From Rhodococcus jostii RHA1 (lineage in GTDB: Bacteria > Actinomycetota > Actinomycetes > Mycobacteriales > Mycobacteriaceae), in contig NC_008268.1 in NCBI RefSeq assembly GCF_000014565.1, positions 1,483,501 to 1,547,500 of the forward strand: a stretch of DNA of 64,000 bases, in the 5' to 3' direction. The position numbers and the translations under genes were made by a program. The notes below the pieces were generated by a model that searched no databases, was not told the DNA's origin, and saw nothing but the letters and a program-made list of their open reading frames with translations. Within the stretch, counting starts at the first letter, position 1, and each line of letters begins with the position of its first letter. Positions 38,182-51,572 of the stretch are shown here, one piece after another.

Positions 38182-39102
38182 ATGGAGCTTGCGATCTCAG
38201 TCCGCGGACTCACCAAGAAGTTCGGCGAAGTCCTCGCCCTCGACGGCCTCGATCTGGAGGTGAAGTCGGGCGAGGTGCATGGATTCCTCGGACCCAACGG
38301 CTCGGGCAAGTCCACCACCATCCGGGTGCTCCTCGGTCTCCTGCGCGCCGACGGCGGTTCGGCGTCCGTTCTCGGTTCCGATCCGTGGCAGGATTCCGTT
38401 CCCGTTCATCGGCGACTCGCCTACGTTCCGGGGGATGTGAACCTGTGGCCCAATCTGTCCGGTGGCGAGGCGATCGACCTTCTCGGGCGACTGCGCGGCG
38501 GACTCGATCCGGTCCGTCGTGCGTCGCTGATCGAGCGGTTCGAACTCGACCCCACCCGCAAGGGCCGCACCTATTCGAAAGGCAACCGGCAGAAGGTCGC
38601 TCTCGTGGCTGCACTCGCCGCCGACACCGAACTCCTCATCCTCGACGAGCCGACGTCGGGCCTGGACCCGTTGATGGAGGCGGTGTTTCAGGAGTGCATC
38701 ACCGAATTCGCGCGCGGAGGACGCACGGTGCTGTTGTCCAGCCACATCCTCGCCGAGGTCGAAGCGCTGTGCCACGCCGTCACCATCATTCGCGCGGGCA
38801 GGACCGTGCAGGCGGGAACGCTGTCCGAACTACGCCATTTCACCCGCACCACGGTGACGGCGACCACCCGGATCAAGCCCACCCCCATCGCGAATGTCCC
38901 CGGCGTGCACAACCTCCAGAAGGGTGAGGACGCGAACACGGTGACGTTCGACGTCGATTCCGATCAGATCGATCCGGTCATGACCACGCTGACGGGGCTG
39001 GGCATCGTCTCGATCACCGCCAACCCGCCGACGCTCGAGGACCTGTTCCTCCGCGAGTACCGCGACGAGGTCGAGGCACTCGGGATCGGACGGCCGCAGT
39101 GA
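38182..39102 (+). CDS. ABC exporter ATP-binding subunit
   Basis: A 306-residue ATPase. [21 protein letters not shown] is Walker [15 protein letters not shown]alker B, and [11 protein letters not shown] the switch His. The signature is degenerate ([11 protein letters not shown] in place of LSGGQ), as in drug/polyketide exporters of the DrrA/tetronasin class. TATGCT (38170-38175) lies 6 nt before the ATG, so the gene is leaderless with its own promoter. The permease start overlaps its stop (GTGA). The pair is inserted between dinG and glgP relative to mycobacteria. Confidence 0.92.
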   Translation: MELAISVRGLTKKFGEVLALDGLDLEVKSGEVHGFLGPNGSGKSTTIRVLLGLLRADGGSASVLGSDPWQDSVPVHRRLAYVPGDVNLWPNLSGGEAIDLLGRLRGGLDPVRRASLIERFELDPTRKGRTYSKGNRQKVALVAALAADTELLILDEPTSGLDPLMEAVFQECITEFARGGRTVLLSSHILAEVEALCHAVTIIRAGRTVQAGTLSELRHFTRTTVTATTRIKPTPIANVPGVHNLQKGEDANTVTFDVDSDQIDPVMTTLTGLGIVSITANPPTLEDLFLREYRDEVEALGIGRPQ

Positions 39103-40691
39103 GTCGATTGAGCGGAACGGGTGTGCTCGCCGAACTGGCGGTGCGCACCGACCGGGTCCGGATTCCGGTGTGGACGGTCGCGGTGGCGGGCCTCACCGTC
39201 CTGATCGCGTCGAGTTACTCGACCATCTACCCGACCGCCGAATCACGGCAGGCCCGTGCCGAACTCATCTCGTCGCCGGCAGCCACGGCACTCGCCGGGC
39301 CGGGTTACGGCCTGGACGACTACACGCTCGGTGCGATGGTCGCCAACGAGATCGCCGGCATGACGATGGTGGCCGTCGCGATCATGTCGGTGCTGCTGGT
39401 GACGCGGCATCTGCGGACGGAGGAGGAGACCGGACGCACGGAACTGGTACGCGCCGGCGTCGTCGGGCGGTACGCGGGAATCACGGCGGGACTGATCTCC
39501 GCGGCGCTCGCAAACCTGTTCGTCGCGCTTCTGCTCGTCATCGGGCTGCTCGGTGCGGGTCTGCCTCCGGCGGGTTCGCTGAACATGTCCGCGGGTGTGC
39601 TGGTGGTGGGTCTGGTGTTCACCTCGCTGTCGGCGCTGGCGTCCCAGTTCACCGAACACGCCCGCACGGCAAGCGGTGTCGGGATCTCCGCGATCATCGT
39701 CGCGTACCTGCTGCGGGCGGTGGGCGACGTGCAGCAGGGACACAGCGGGAGCCTGCTGACGTGGGTGTCGCCGATCGGCTGGTCGCAGGCCACCCGCGCC
39801 TATGTCGACGAACGCTGGTGGCCGTTGCTGATCGGCATCGTCGCGGCGGCGCTGACCGTCGGGTGTGCGTATGCCGCCATCGGTCGCCGGGACGTCGGGG
39901 CGGGGCTGCTTCCGCCGCGGGGCGGGCGCACCGAGGCGTCCCCCCGCCTGACCGGTGTCACCGCGCTGGCGGCGCGTCAGCAGCGCGGTCAGATCCTCGC
40001 CTGGGGTGTCGGTGTGTTCGCGCTGTCGCTGCCCATCGGTTCACTCGGCAGGCAGATCAGCGATTTCATCGACCAGGATCCCGATCTCGCACAGCTGCTG
40101 CCGGGTGGCGCCGCGGCGGCGGCCGACGGTGCGTTCGCCCTGTATCTGGTGTTCCTGGTGGTGATGGCGGCGATGTACGCCGTCGGTGCCGTCATATCCA
40201 TCCGCTCCGAGGAATCGTCCGGTCGCGCCGAGGAGGCACTCGCCACCCCCGTGTCGCGGGCGTCGTGGCTCGGTGGCCAGCTGGCCGTGATCGCCGCTGC
40301 GGCGGTCGCGATCGCGGTGGCGGCGGGGGTCGGCATGGGGATCACCGCTGCATTCACGCTGTCCGATGCGGGGGCGCTCGGCCGGTTGATCGGCGCGGCC
40401 CTGAACACCGTGCCTGCCGTGCTGGTGATCGTCGGTTCGTGCGCGGCCGTCTACGGCCTGAGCCCCCGCGCGCTGCCGGCGTTGTGGGCATTCCTGGGTT
40501 ACGTGCTCGTCGCCGGAATGTTCGGGGAAGTCCTCCCCGACCGGTTCGGGGTGCTCTCCCCCTTCCACTACACACCCGCCCTGCCTGCCGAGAGTTTCTC
40601 GGCCACTCCCCTCGCGGTTCTGCTGCTTCTCGCAGCCGCCCTGTTCCTCGCCGCCGTCACCGGGTTCCAGCGCCGGGACATCGGCCGGTGA
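39099..40691 (+). CDS. ABC exporter membrane subunit (tetronasin/polyketide type)
   Basis: A 530-residue permease with about twelve hydrophobic segments in two homologous halves, as in exporters for polyketide antibiotics. Each half starts with a soluble loop after the first helix ([14 protein letters not shown] and [18 protein letters not shown]) and continues with a membrane block that contains [15 protein letters not shown] or [15 protein letters not shown], a repeated motif that links to the ATPase. It pairs with the upstream ATP-binding gene. Cargo is unknown: an antibiotic, a lipid or a self-made compound. It is convergent with glgP. Confidence 0.88.
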   Translation: MSRLSGTGVLAELAVRTDRVRIPVWTVAVAGLTVLIASSYSTIYPTAESRQARAELISSPAATALAGPGYGLDDYTLGAMVANEIAGMTMVAVAIMSVLLVTRHLRTEEETGRTELVRAGVVGRYAGITAGLISAALANLFVALLLVIGLLGAGLPPAGSLNMSAGVLVVGLVFTSLSALASQFTEHARTASGVGISAIIVAYLLRAVGDVQQGHSGSLLTWVSPIGWSQATRAYVDERWWPLLIGIVAAALTVGCAYAAIGRRDVGAGLLPPRGGRTEASPRLTGVTALAARQQRGQILAWGVGVFALSLPIGSLGRQISDFIDQDPDLAQLLPGGAAAAADGAFALYLVFLVVMAAMYAVGAVISIRSEESSGRAEEALATPVSRASWLGGQLAVIAAAAVAIAVAAGVGMGITAAFTLSDAGALGRLIGAALNTVPAVLVIVGSCAAVYGLSPRALPALWAFLGYVLVAGMFGEVLPDRFGVLSPFHYTPALPAESFSATPLAVLLLLAAALFLAAVTGFQRRDIGR

Positions 40692-40708
40692 CGGCTCGGT
40701 AGCGCCGG

Positions 40709-43306
40709 TCAGGGATTCGGCGCCGTCACCAGACCCAGCTCGGACGGGGCCACGAGCAACCGGTGGTGCGGAAGGACCCGCACCGTGTATCCGACCGACC
40801 CGGACAGCGGCAGGGCCAGGTCGGCGACGAACAGTTCCCCCGACTCGTCCGATGCGGAGTGGGTCATCGGGACCGTGACGATGTCGGTGAGCTCCTCGTC
40901 CGGTCCGGCCTTCCCGATCACGGCCTGCACGGTGACGTCCGAGACGGACAGTTCGCCGAGGCGGATGCGGGCGCGCAGCATCAGGTTGGCCCCGATCTCG
41001 GGAGTGTCGGGTAGTCCGGCGCCGTCGACCTGCAGGACCGCCACCGCCGGCCAGGCGGCCTCGACGCGGCGACGGAACGCGGCGAGTTCGCGGGCCCCGG
41101 CGTAATTCTCTTCCGCCACCGTCCGGGCCGCTTCGGCGGCGGGCGCGTAGTACTGGACGGCGTAGTCGCGCACCATCCGCGACGCGAGCACCTTGGGTCC
41201 GAGATTCTGCAGTGTGTGACGGACCATCTCCACCCAGCGCACCGGCAGGCCGTCCGCACGGTCGTAGAACCTCGGCAGGACGGCGCGTTCGAGCAGTTCG
41301 TACAGTGCGCTGGCCTCGAGATCGTCGCGCCGTGTCTCGTCGACGACGCCGTCCGCGGTCGGGATGGCCCAGCCGTTCTCGCCGTCGAACATCTCGTCCC
41401 ACCAGCCGTCACGGATCGACAGGTTCAGTCCGCCGTTGAGGGCGGACTTCATCCCCGACGTGCCGCACGCCTCGAGCGGGCGCAGCGGGTTGTTGAGCCA
41501 CACGTCGCAACCCCAGTAGAGGTACCGCGCCATCGACATGTCGTAGTCGGGCAGGAAGGTGATGCGGTGCCGGACGTCGGCGGCGTCGGCGAACCGCACG
41601 ACCTGCTGGATGAGGGCCTTCCCGCCGTCGTCCGCGGGGTGACTCTTCCCGGCGACCACCAGCTGCACGGGCCGCTTCTCGTCGAGGAGCAGGGCCCGGA
41701 GTCGCCCGGGGTCGCGGAGCATAAGCGTCAATCGCTTGTAGGTGGGCACCCGCCGGGCGAAGCCGACGGTGAGCACGTTCGGGTCGAACACCTCGTCCGT
41801 CCAGCCGAGTTCGGCGGACGTCGCACCGCGTTCGATCCAGGATGCGCGTACCCGGCGGCGCACCTCCTCGACCAGTTTCCCGCGCAACGCGTTGCGGGTC
41901 GACCACAGTTCCTCGGCGGACAGGTCCTGCAGCCGCTCCCAGCCGCGGGCTTCCTCCACCAGTTCGGGGCCCAGGATGCGGGTGGCGAGATCGATCCATT
42001 CGGGTGCGGCCCAGGTGGGCGCGTGGACACCGTTGGTCACCGAGCCGATCGGTACCTCTTCGGCGTCGAATCCCTGCCACAGCGGCTGGAACATCTCGCG
42101 GCTGACGATGCCGTGCAGCTTGGACACGCCGTTGGCCCGTTGCCCGAGCCGCAGGCCCATGTGGGCCATGTTGAACACCGACGGATCCGATTCGCGGCCG
42201 AGTCCGAGGATCCGGTCGATCGTCAGCCCCGGCAGCAGGGAGGATTCGTTCTCACCGTTGTCGCCGCCGAAGTAGTGCCGCACGAGGTCGGCAGGGAACC
42301 GGTCGATTCCCGCGGGCACCGGGGTGTGGGTGGTGAAGACCGTGCCTGCCCGGACCGTGGCCAGTGCCTCGTCGAAGTCGAGCCCGCCGGTGGTGACCAG
42401 TTCACGGATCCGCTCGATGCCGAGGAAACCCGCATGCCCCTCGTTCATGTGGAAGACGGCGGGGTCGGGCAGGCCGTAGGCGTGGGTGTAGGCGCGCACG
42501 GCCCGGACACCGCCGATGCCGGCGAGGATCTCCTGTTTGATGCGGTGGTCCTGGTCGCCGCCGTACAGACGGTCGGTGACGCCCCGCATCTCGGCGTCGT
42601 TCTCCGCGATGTCGGAGTCGAGCAGCAGCAGCGGGACGCGTCCCACCTGGGCGATCCACACGCGGGCGCGCAGAACCCGGCCCCCGGGGATCGCGACGTG
42701 GACGAGGACGGGTGCCCCACCCGAGGACTGCGGCCCGGACTCGGTGAGCAGACGCAGCGGCAGGCCCTGCGGGTCGTGCGGCGGGTAGTGCTCGGCCTGC
42801 CAGCCGTCCGCGGTCAGCGACTGCCGGAAGTAACCCGAGCGGTACAGCAGGCCGACACCGATCAACGGCAGGCCCAGATCGGACGCCGCCTTCAGGTGGT
42901 CGCCCGCGAGAATTCCGAGTCCACCGGAGTAGTTGGGCAGCACTTCGCTGACCCCGAACTCCATTGAGAAATACGCGATCCCACCGTCGAGCGACACTCC
43001 CTTGGCCTGCTGGTTCTGATACCAGCGGGGCCGGGACAGGTAGTCGTCGAGGTCGGCGGCCGCGGCGTCGAGCCGGGCCAGGAACGCGACGTCCTCGGCC
43101 AGTTCGTCGAGGCGGGCGGGATCGACCTCACCGAGCATGCGGACCGGGTCGAACTGCACCTGTCGCCACAGTTCCGCGTCCAGCAATCCGAACAGTTCCT
43201 GCGTCGCCGGATGCCACGACCAGCGAAGATTGGTGGACAGCGGACCGAGGGCAGCGAGCCGCTCCGGAAGGTGGGCTCGGACAGTGAACCGACGCAAGGC
43301 TTTCAC
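40709..43306 (-). CDS. glgP: Alpha-glucan phosphorylase
   Basis: An 865-residue PLP enzyme that shortens alpha-1,4-glucans from non-reducing ends, or forms maltooligosaccharides, using phosphate. The N-terminal LPERLAALGPLSTNLRWSWHP is the DUF3417 part of the short bacterial class. IAYFSMEFGVSEVLPNYSGGLGILAGDHLKAASDLG carries the glucan site, and SGMKSALNGGLNLS the PLP lysine (about 620). It matches Rv1328. TATCGT (complement of 43314-43319) lies 7 nt before the GTG, indicating a leaderless message. It is divergent from glgE, so degradation and synthesis share a 160-bp control region. Confidence 0.93.
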   Translation of the reverse strand: MKALRRFTVRAHLPERLAALGPLSTNLRWSWHPATQELFGLLDAELWRQVQFDPVRMLGEVDPARLDELAEDVAFLARLDAAAADLDDYLSRPRWYQNQQAKGVSLDGGIAYFSMEFGVSEVLPNYSGGLGILAGDHLKAASDLGLPLIGVGLLYRSGYFRQSLTADGWQAEHYPPHDPQGLPLRLLTESGPQSSGGAPVLVHVAIPGGRVLRARVWIAQVGRVPLLLLDSDIAENDAEMRGVTDRLYGGDQDHRIKQEILAGIGGVRAVRAYTHAYGLPDPAVFHMNEGHAGFLGIERIRELVTTGGLDFDEALATVRAGTVFTTHTPVPAGIDRFPADLVRHYFGGDNGENESSLLPGLTIDRILGLGRESDPSVFNMAHMGLRLGQRANGVSKLHGIVSREMFQPLWQGFDAEEVPIGSVTNGVHAPTWAAPEWIDLATRILGPELVEEARGWERLQDLSAEELWSTRNALRGKLVEEVRRRVRASWIERGATSAELGWTDEVFDPNVLTVGFARRVPTYKRLTLMLRDPGRLRALLLDEKRPVQLVVAGKSHPADDGGKALIQQVVRFADAADVRHRITFLPDYDMSMARYLYWGCDVWLNNPLRPLEACGTSGMKSALNGGLNLSIRDGWWDEMFDGENGWAIPTADGVVDETRRDDLEASALYELLERAVLPRFYDRADGLPVRWVEMVRHTLQNLGPKVLASRMVRDYAVQYYAPAAEAARTVAEENYAGARELAAFRRRVEAAWPAVAVLQVDGAGLPDTPEIGANLMLRARIRLGELSVSDVTVQAVIGKAGPDEELTDIVTVPMTHSASDESGELFVADLALPLSGSVGYTVRVLPHHRLLVAPSELGLVTAPNP

Positions 43307-43466
43307 CTCGCGAACGATAACGCACTACGGGCGTCGTTGCGCCGTGTCGGGGCGGGTAGACGTCAGATCTCCAATACGGACAGGAACCGGTCGACTCCAT
43401 TACGGTTGAACGGGCGGCCCAGCCCACGAGCCGCCGGCAACTTCCGGCTATGGAACGGAGCCCAGC

Positions 43467-47683
<4,217 letters not shown>

Positions 47684-47696
47684 TGAAGGCACGGCC

Positions 47697-49151
47697 TTGC
47701 TGACCCGACGTCGGCAGTGGGCTGCGAGCATGGGCGTTCTGGCCGTGACTGCGGTCGTCCTGTCCGGGTGCACGCGCTCGGTGGACGGTGAGGCCGCGTC
47801 CATCTACGACGATCCGTTCAAGGTGGCGGGCCTCGATGCCACGTCGGGTCCGAGCGGTGCCCGCAAGGGCGTGCCCGACGCCGACCTCCCCGTCACCGGC
47901 ACCGACGGCGGTGAAATCGACACGATGGCCGCCAACGCGGTCAGCGACATCGAGGACTACTGGCGCACCGAGTTCCCGGCGCTGTTCCAGCGCAACTTCG
48001 AGCCGGTCGAGGAACTGATCTCCTGGGATCCGCGCGACTCCGACAGCCCGCGCTTCTGCGGGGACAGCACCGAGGAACTCCTCAACGCCGGCTACTGCAG
48101 CACCGACCACACGATCGGCTGGGACCGGGCGCTGCTGCTGCCCGAGGTCGTGGAGAAGTTCGGTGTCGTCGCCGCCGTCTTCGTTCTGGCGCACGAGTAC
48201 GGGCACGCCGTCCAGACGAAGGCGGGAATCGCCGACGAGAACGTGGGCGGTGGCATCGTGCGGGAACAGCAGGCCGACTGCTTCGCGGGGGCGTTCATGC
48301 GGTATATCGCGGAAGACAAGGCGACCCACTTCACGCTGAACACGTCGGACGGGCTGAACAAGGTGCTCGCGTCCGCGGTCGCGATCGGGGACACCGACCC
48401 GAACGATCCCGACAACGTGCACGGCTCGGCGTTCGAACGTGTCACCGCCACCCAGATCGGTTTCACGGACGGTCCGGCGCCGTGCACGCGCATCGACGAG
48501 AAGGAGATCGACTCGCGTCGCGCGGATCTGCCTCAGCGGTTCGCCGACGAGAGCGACGACGGCGAACTCCCTGTCACCGAGGAGTCGCTCGAGGCGTTCT
48601 TCACGTCCTTCCAGCAGATCTTCGATCTCAGCGATCCCCCCACGCTGCAACTCGACGGCGCCGACCTCGACTGCGCGGACGCCGACGCGACCGAACCGGT
48701 GTCGTACTGCCCGGCCACCAACACGATCGGCGTCAGTGTCGACGCCCTCGCCGAACGCGGCACACCGGGCCGTCCCGGCAGGCGGGAACTCTTCCAGACC
48801 AAGCTCACCGGCGACTACAACGCGTACGTCCTGCTCGCCTCGCGGTACACCCTGGCGTTGCAGCGGGACCGGGGCAACGATCTGCACTCACCCCAGACCG
48901 CGCTGCGAGCCGCCTGCCTGTCCGGCGTCGTCACCAGCGCGTTGAGCCCGGACAGTCCCGCCACCCTGGAGGCGGGCAGCGTGTGGTTGTCCCCCGGCGA
49001 CCTCGACGAGGCCGTGTCGGGGCTGCTCACCGACGGTCTCGCCGCCAGTGACGTCAACGGGGAGACCGTGCCGAGCGGATTCTCCCGGGTGGACGCGTTC
49101 CGCACCGGAGTGCTCGGCGGTGAGCAGGCCTGCGAGGGCCGCTACCGCTGA
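47697..49151 (+). CDS. Secreted lipoprotein, neutral zinc metallopeptidase
   Basis: A 484-residue protein. The N-terminus LTRRRQWAASMGVLAVTAVVLSGC is a lipoprotein signal with lipobox VLSGC. The catalytic domain has HTIGWDRALLLPEVVEKFG and the zinc motif LAHEYGHAVQ (HExxH), with REQQADCFAGAFM as the third-ligand helix, as in the YpfJ/Zn_peptidase family. Six or more cysteines suggest disulfides outside the membrane. The TTG at 47697, 13 bp after glgB, is the only start that leaves a basic n-region; AAGG lies ahead of it. Substrate unknown. It may ride on the glgE-glgB transcript. Confidence 0.85.
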   Translation: MLTRRRQWAASMGVLAVTAVVLSGCTRSVDGEAASIYDDPFKVAGLDATSGPSGARKGVPDADLPVTGTDGGEIDTMAANAVSDIEDYWRTEFPALFQRNFEPVEELISWDPRDSDSPRFCGDSTEELLNAGYCSTDHTIGWDRALLLPEVVEKFGVVAAVFVLAHEYGHAVQTKAGIADENVGGGIVREQQADCFAGAFMRYIAEDKATHFTLNTSDGLNKVLASAVAIGDTDPNDPDNVHGSAFERVTATQIGFTDGPAPCTRIDEKEIDSRRADLPQRFADESDDGELPVTEESLEAFFTSFQQIFDLSDPPTLQLDGADLDCADADATEPVSYCPATNTIGVSVDALAERGTPGRPGRRELFQTKLTGDYNAYVLLASRYTLALQRDRGNDLHSPQTALRAACLSGVVTSALSPDSPATLEAGSVWLSPGDLDEAVSGLLTDGLAASDVNGETVPSGFSRVDAFRTGVLGGEQACEGRYR

Positions 49152-49191
49152 CCGTCCCACCACGTGACGTCCCCCGACCGCTGCGTCAGAT

Positions 49192-50029
49192 CTCCCGGTA
49201 GCCGAGCGTGCGACGGTGATCGGCTTCTACACGTCCGGGCAGTTCATCGGACTGGCCCTGCTCACTCCCTTCCTGTCCTGGCTGCAGTCCGTGCTGTCCT
49301 GGCACTGGGTCTTCATCGTGACCGGAACGATCGGGGCGATCTGGGGTGCCGTGTGGTACGCGTTCCGTCGCGAGCCACGCGATTCGCGGGCGAACGACGC
49401 CGAGATCGACCTGATCCGCGACGCGGCGGCGGACTCGTCGACCTCCTGGACGAGCAGCAGCCCGAACGTCCGGCCGTGACCCGGAACGGTGTCGCCACCG
49501 TCCTCGGCCGGCGCAAATTGTTCCCCAGGTACCTCGTCGAGTACCGGGACATGGATTACATCAAGTCCGGATTCCTCGCCTCGCTGCCGTTCGTCGCGGC
49601 ACTCGTGGGCGTGCTGTTCTCCGGAGTCTTCTCCGACTTCCTGCTGCGCAAGGGAGTGTCTCGCGGAGTCGCCCGCAAGGGCCCGATCATCGTGGGCCTG
49701 TTGCTGACGTCGCGATGATCGGCGCCAACTTCACCGATTCGACCGCGATGGTGATCGTGTTCCTGTCCATCGCATCCTTCGGCAACGGACTCGCGTCGAT
49801 CACGTGGTCGCCGGTGTCGGCACTCGCGCCGGAACGACTGCTCGGGCTCACCGGTGGAATGTTCAACTTCATCGGCAACCTGTCGGCGATCGCGACACCC
49901 ATCGTGATCGGGTTGCTCGTCACCGACGTCAGCTTCGCGCCGGGATTCGTTTACATGACCGTGGTGACCGCAGTCGGGATCGCGTCGTACGTCTTCCTGA
50001 TCGGACGGGTGGAGCACGTGCGGAGCTGA
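49192..50029 (+). pseudogene. Decayed MFS transporter gene (anion:cation symporter type)
   Basis: Three consecutive pieces in different frames read as one ACS-family permease. They are AERATVIGFYTSGQFIGLALLTPFL to about 49455, then LFPRYLVEYRDMDYIKSGFLASLPFVAALVGVLFSG...VARKGPIIVGLLL (about 49490-49715), then MIGANFTDSTAMVIVFLSIASFGNG...GLTGGMFNFIGNLSAIATPIVIG to the true C-terminus at 50029. The first three or so membrane segments are missing, the mid-loop and helices 7-8 are shortened, and there are at least two frame changes. The remaining codons still favour GC in third position, so decay is recent. It cannot make a working transporter. Confidence 0.85.
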
Positions 50030-50043
50030 CCGCCGGATGGGTG

Positions 50044-50080
50044 ACCGGGGTGAGTGCCGAGAGCGCTCACCCCGGTTTTC
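50044..50080 (+). terminator. Terminator after the MFS relic
   Basis: ACCGGGGTGAG and CTCACCCCGGT form a perfect 11-bp stem with an 11-nt loop, followed by TTTTC. It separates the relic from the convergent thioredoxin-like gene and has outlived the gene it served. Confidence 0.85.
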
Positions 50081-50100
50081 TCGTCAGTCCTGGTTTCTCG

Positions 50101-51072
50101 TCAGTACAGTGCGGCGGCGAGTTTCCGGCGGGCGGTCATGACGACCGGTTCGGCCGGGTCGAACAGTTCGAACAGTTCCAGCAGGCGAGTCCGTACCCGC
50201 GTCTTGTCGTCGCCGGCGCTGCGGGCGACGACACCGATGAGGCGGGCGAACGCCGCGTCCGGGGCCTGGGAGTAGACCTCGACGTCCGCGGCCTGCAGCT
50301 GGGCGTCGATGTCGTCCGGGGCGGCGTCCGCGGCAGCGACGGCACCGGGATCGACGGACTGCACGCGGGCTAGGAAACGCACTTGGCGGATCGCGCCCTG
50401 CGCTTCGGCGTTGGCCGGTTCCTCGTCGAGGATCTTCTGGAACTCGGCTTCGGCTGCCGACAGGTCGCCTTCGTCGAGCGCGGCCTCGGCGGCGACGAAG
50501 CGCGGGTCCTCCGGCTCGGGCTCGTCCGCGTTCCCGTCCGCGGCCGGCGGTCCGGACAGCTTTCCGGCGGTTGCCTGCTGGACGGCGGCGAGCCACTGAC
50601 GCAGTTGTGGTTCGGGCTGAGCGCCCTGGAAGTCGGCGAGCGGCTGCCCGCCGGCGATGGCGACGACGGTCGGGACGGACTGGACGCCGAAGGCCTGCGC
50701 GATACGCGGGTTGGCATCGACGTCGACCTTGGCGAGCACCCAGGTGCCGCCGGCCTCGCGTGCCAGCTTTTCGAGCAGGGGTGAGAGTTGTTTGCACGGC
50801 TCGCACCAGGTGGCCCACAGGTCGACGACCACCGGGACCTGCTGGGACCGGACGAGCACCTCCGCCTCGAACGTCGCCTCGGTGACGTCGATGACGGGGG
50901 CGAGTCCGGTACTCCCGGGTGCGGCCGGAGCGGCGCCGTCCCCGGAGGGTGCGGACACCGGCGGGGGCGGAGCGGCCGCACGCTCCTTGAGGGCGGAGAG
51001 ATCGACTGCTCCGCTCATGGCCGCGGCCACTGCTGAGGAACGCGCTGACGGACGAGAACCTGGTCGAGTCAC
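50101..51072 (-). CDS. Thioredoxin-TPR fusion protein (Rv1324-like, CnoX type)
   Basis: A 323-residue protein. A thioredoxin domain with VVVDLWATWCEPCKQLSPLLEKLA (CEPC active site) is followed from about 200 by tetratricopeptide-like helices (AEAALDEGDLSAAEAEFQKILDEEPANAEAQGA), ending LLELFELFDPAEPVVMTARRKLAAALY. The layout equals Rv1324 and E. coli CnoX/YbbN, a redox-linked holdase. The M. tuberculosis protein lacks the CxxC, whereas it is intact here, so reductase activity is possible. The GTG at 51072 is set by homology (MTRP); an ATG at 51018 is the alternative. Confidence 0.88.
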   Translation of the reverse strand: MTRPGSRPSARSSAVAAAMSGAVDLSALKERAAAPPPPVSAPSGDGAAPAAPGSTGLAPVIDVTEATFEAEVLVRSQQVPVVVDLWATWCEPCKQLSPLLEKLAREAGGTWVLAKVDVDANPRIAQAFGVQSVPTVVAIAGGQPLADFQGAQPEPQLRQWLAAVQQATAGKLSGPPAADGNADEPEPEDPRFVAAEAALDEGDLSAAEAEFQKILDEEPANAEAQGAIRQVRFLARVQSVDPGAVAAADAAPDDIDAQLQAADVEVYSQAPDAAFARLIGVVARSAGDDKTRVRTRLLELFELFDPAEPVVMTARRKLAAALY

Positions 51073-51136
51073 GTCCACCAGTTTGTCACGATTTGAGCGC
51101 GCACCGGAATGCGGGCCGCGCCTACCACGGAGTGGA

Positions 51137-51499
51137 TCAGACGAGCAACGGTTCGCTCTTCGCTGCGCTCGACCGGGACAGTTCGCCCATCCGGCCGGTG
51201 CGGGCCGCCCAGACCTCGAACACGACGGTGCCGAACGGCGGAACGCTGGCAACGAGCGCCCAGAAGGTGGTGACCAGATTCCAGCTCAGCTTGCGGGCGG
51301 TCCACAGCGAGATGAGCAGGTACAGGACGAAGACGCCGCCGTGGATGGGGCCGAAGATCTTCACGCCGATCTCGTTGCCGTCGGCAGGCAGGTACTTGAA
51401 GGCCATGCCGATGAGGAGGCCGAGCCAGGTGAAGGCCTCCAGAATTGCGACAAATCGGAAGCGCGTGGCCGTGGTGCTGAGATCGAAGACGTTCGCCAT
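51137..51499 (-). CDS. DUF3817 integral membrane protein (second copy)
   Basis: A 120-residue protein with three membrane segments: FVAILEAFTWLGLLIGMAFKYL, IHGGVFVLYLLISLWTA and LVTTFWALVASVPPFGTVVFEVWAA. The IHGGVFVLYLL core marks DUF3817 and is only distantly similar to the copy at 26664. Function unknown. A start three codons upstream (MVG) is possible. Confidence 0.82.
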   Translation of the reverse strand: MANVFDLSTTATRFRFVAILEAFTWLGLLIGMAFKYLPADGNEIGVKIFGPIHGGVFVLYLLISLWTARKLSWNLVTTFWALVASVPPFGTVVFEVWAARTGRMGELSRSSAAKSEPLLV

Positions 51500-51524
51500 G
51501 CCGACCATTGTGCCCGACCATCTA

Positions 51525-51567
51525 CGACAGTCCGTAGTGGTGTGAGATACACCACCACGGACTGTCG
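51525..51567. repeat. Long near-perfect hairpin between fadA4 and the DUF3817 gene
   Basis: CGACAGTCCGTAGTGGTGT and ACACCACCACGGACTGTCG are complementary at 18 of 19 positions across a GAGAT loop. It starts 6 bp after the fadA4 stop on the transcribed strand. It has no T-run, so it may terminate transcription, protect the 3' end or be an operator for the next gene, whose start is 26 bp away. Confidence 0.75.
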
Positions 51568-51572
51568 TCGTG

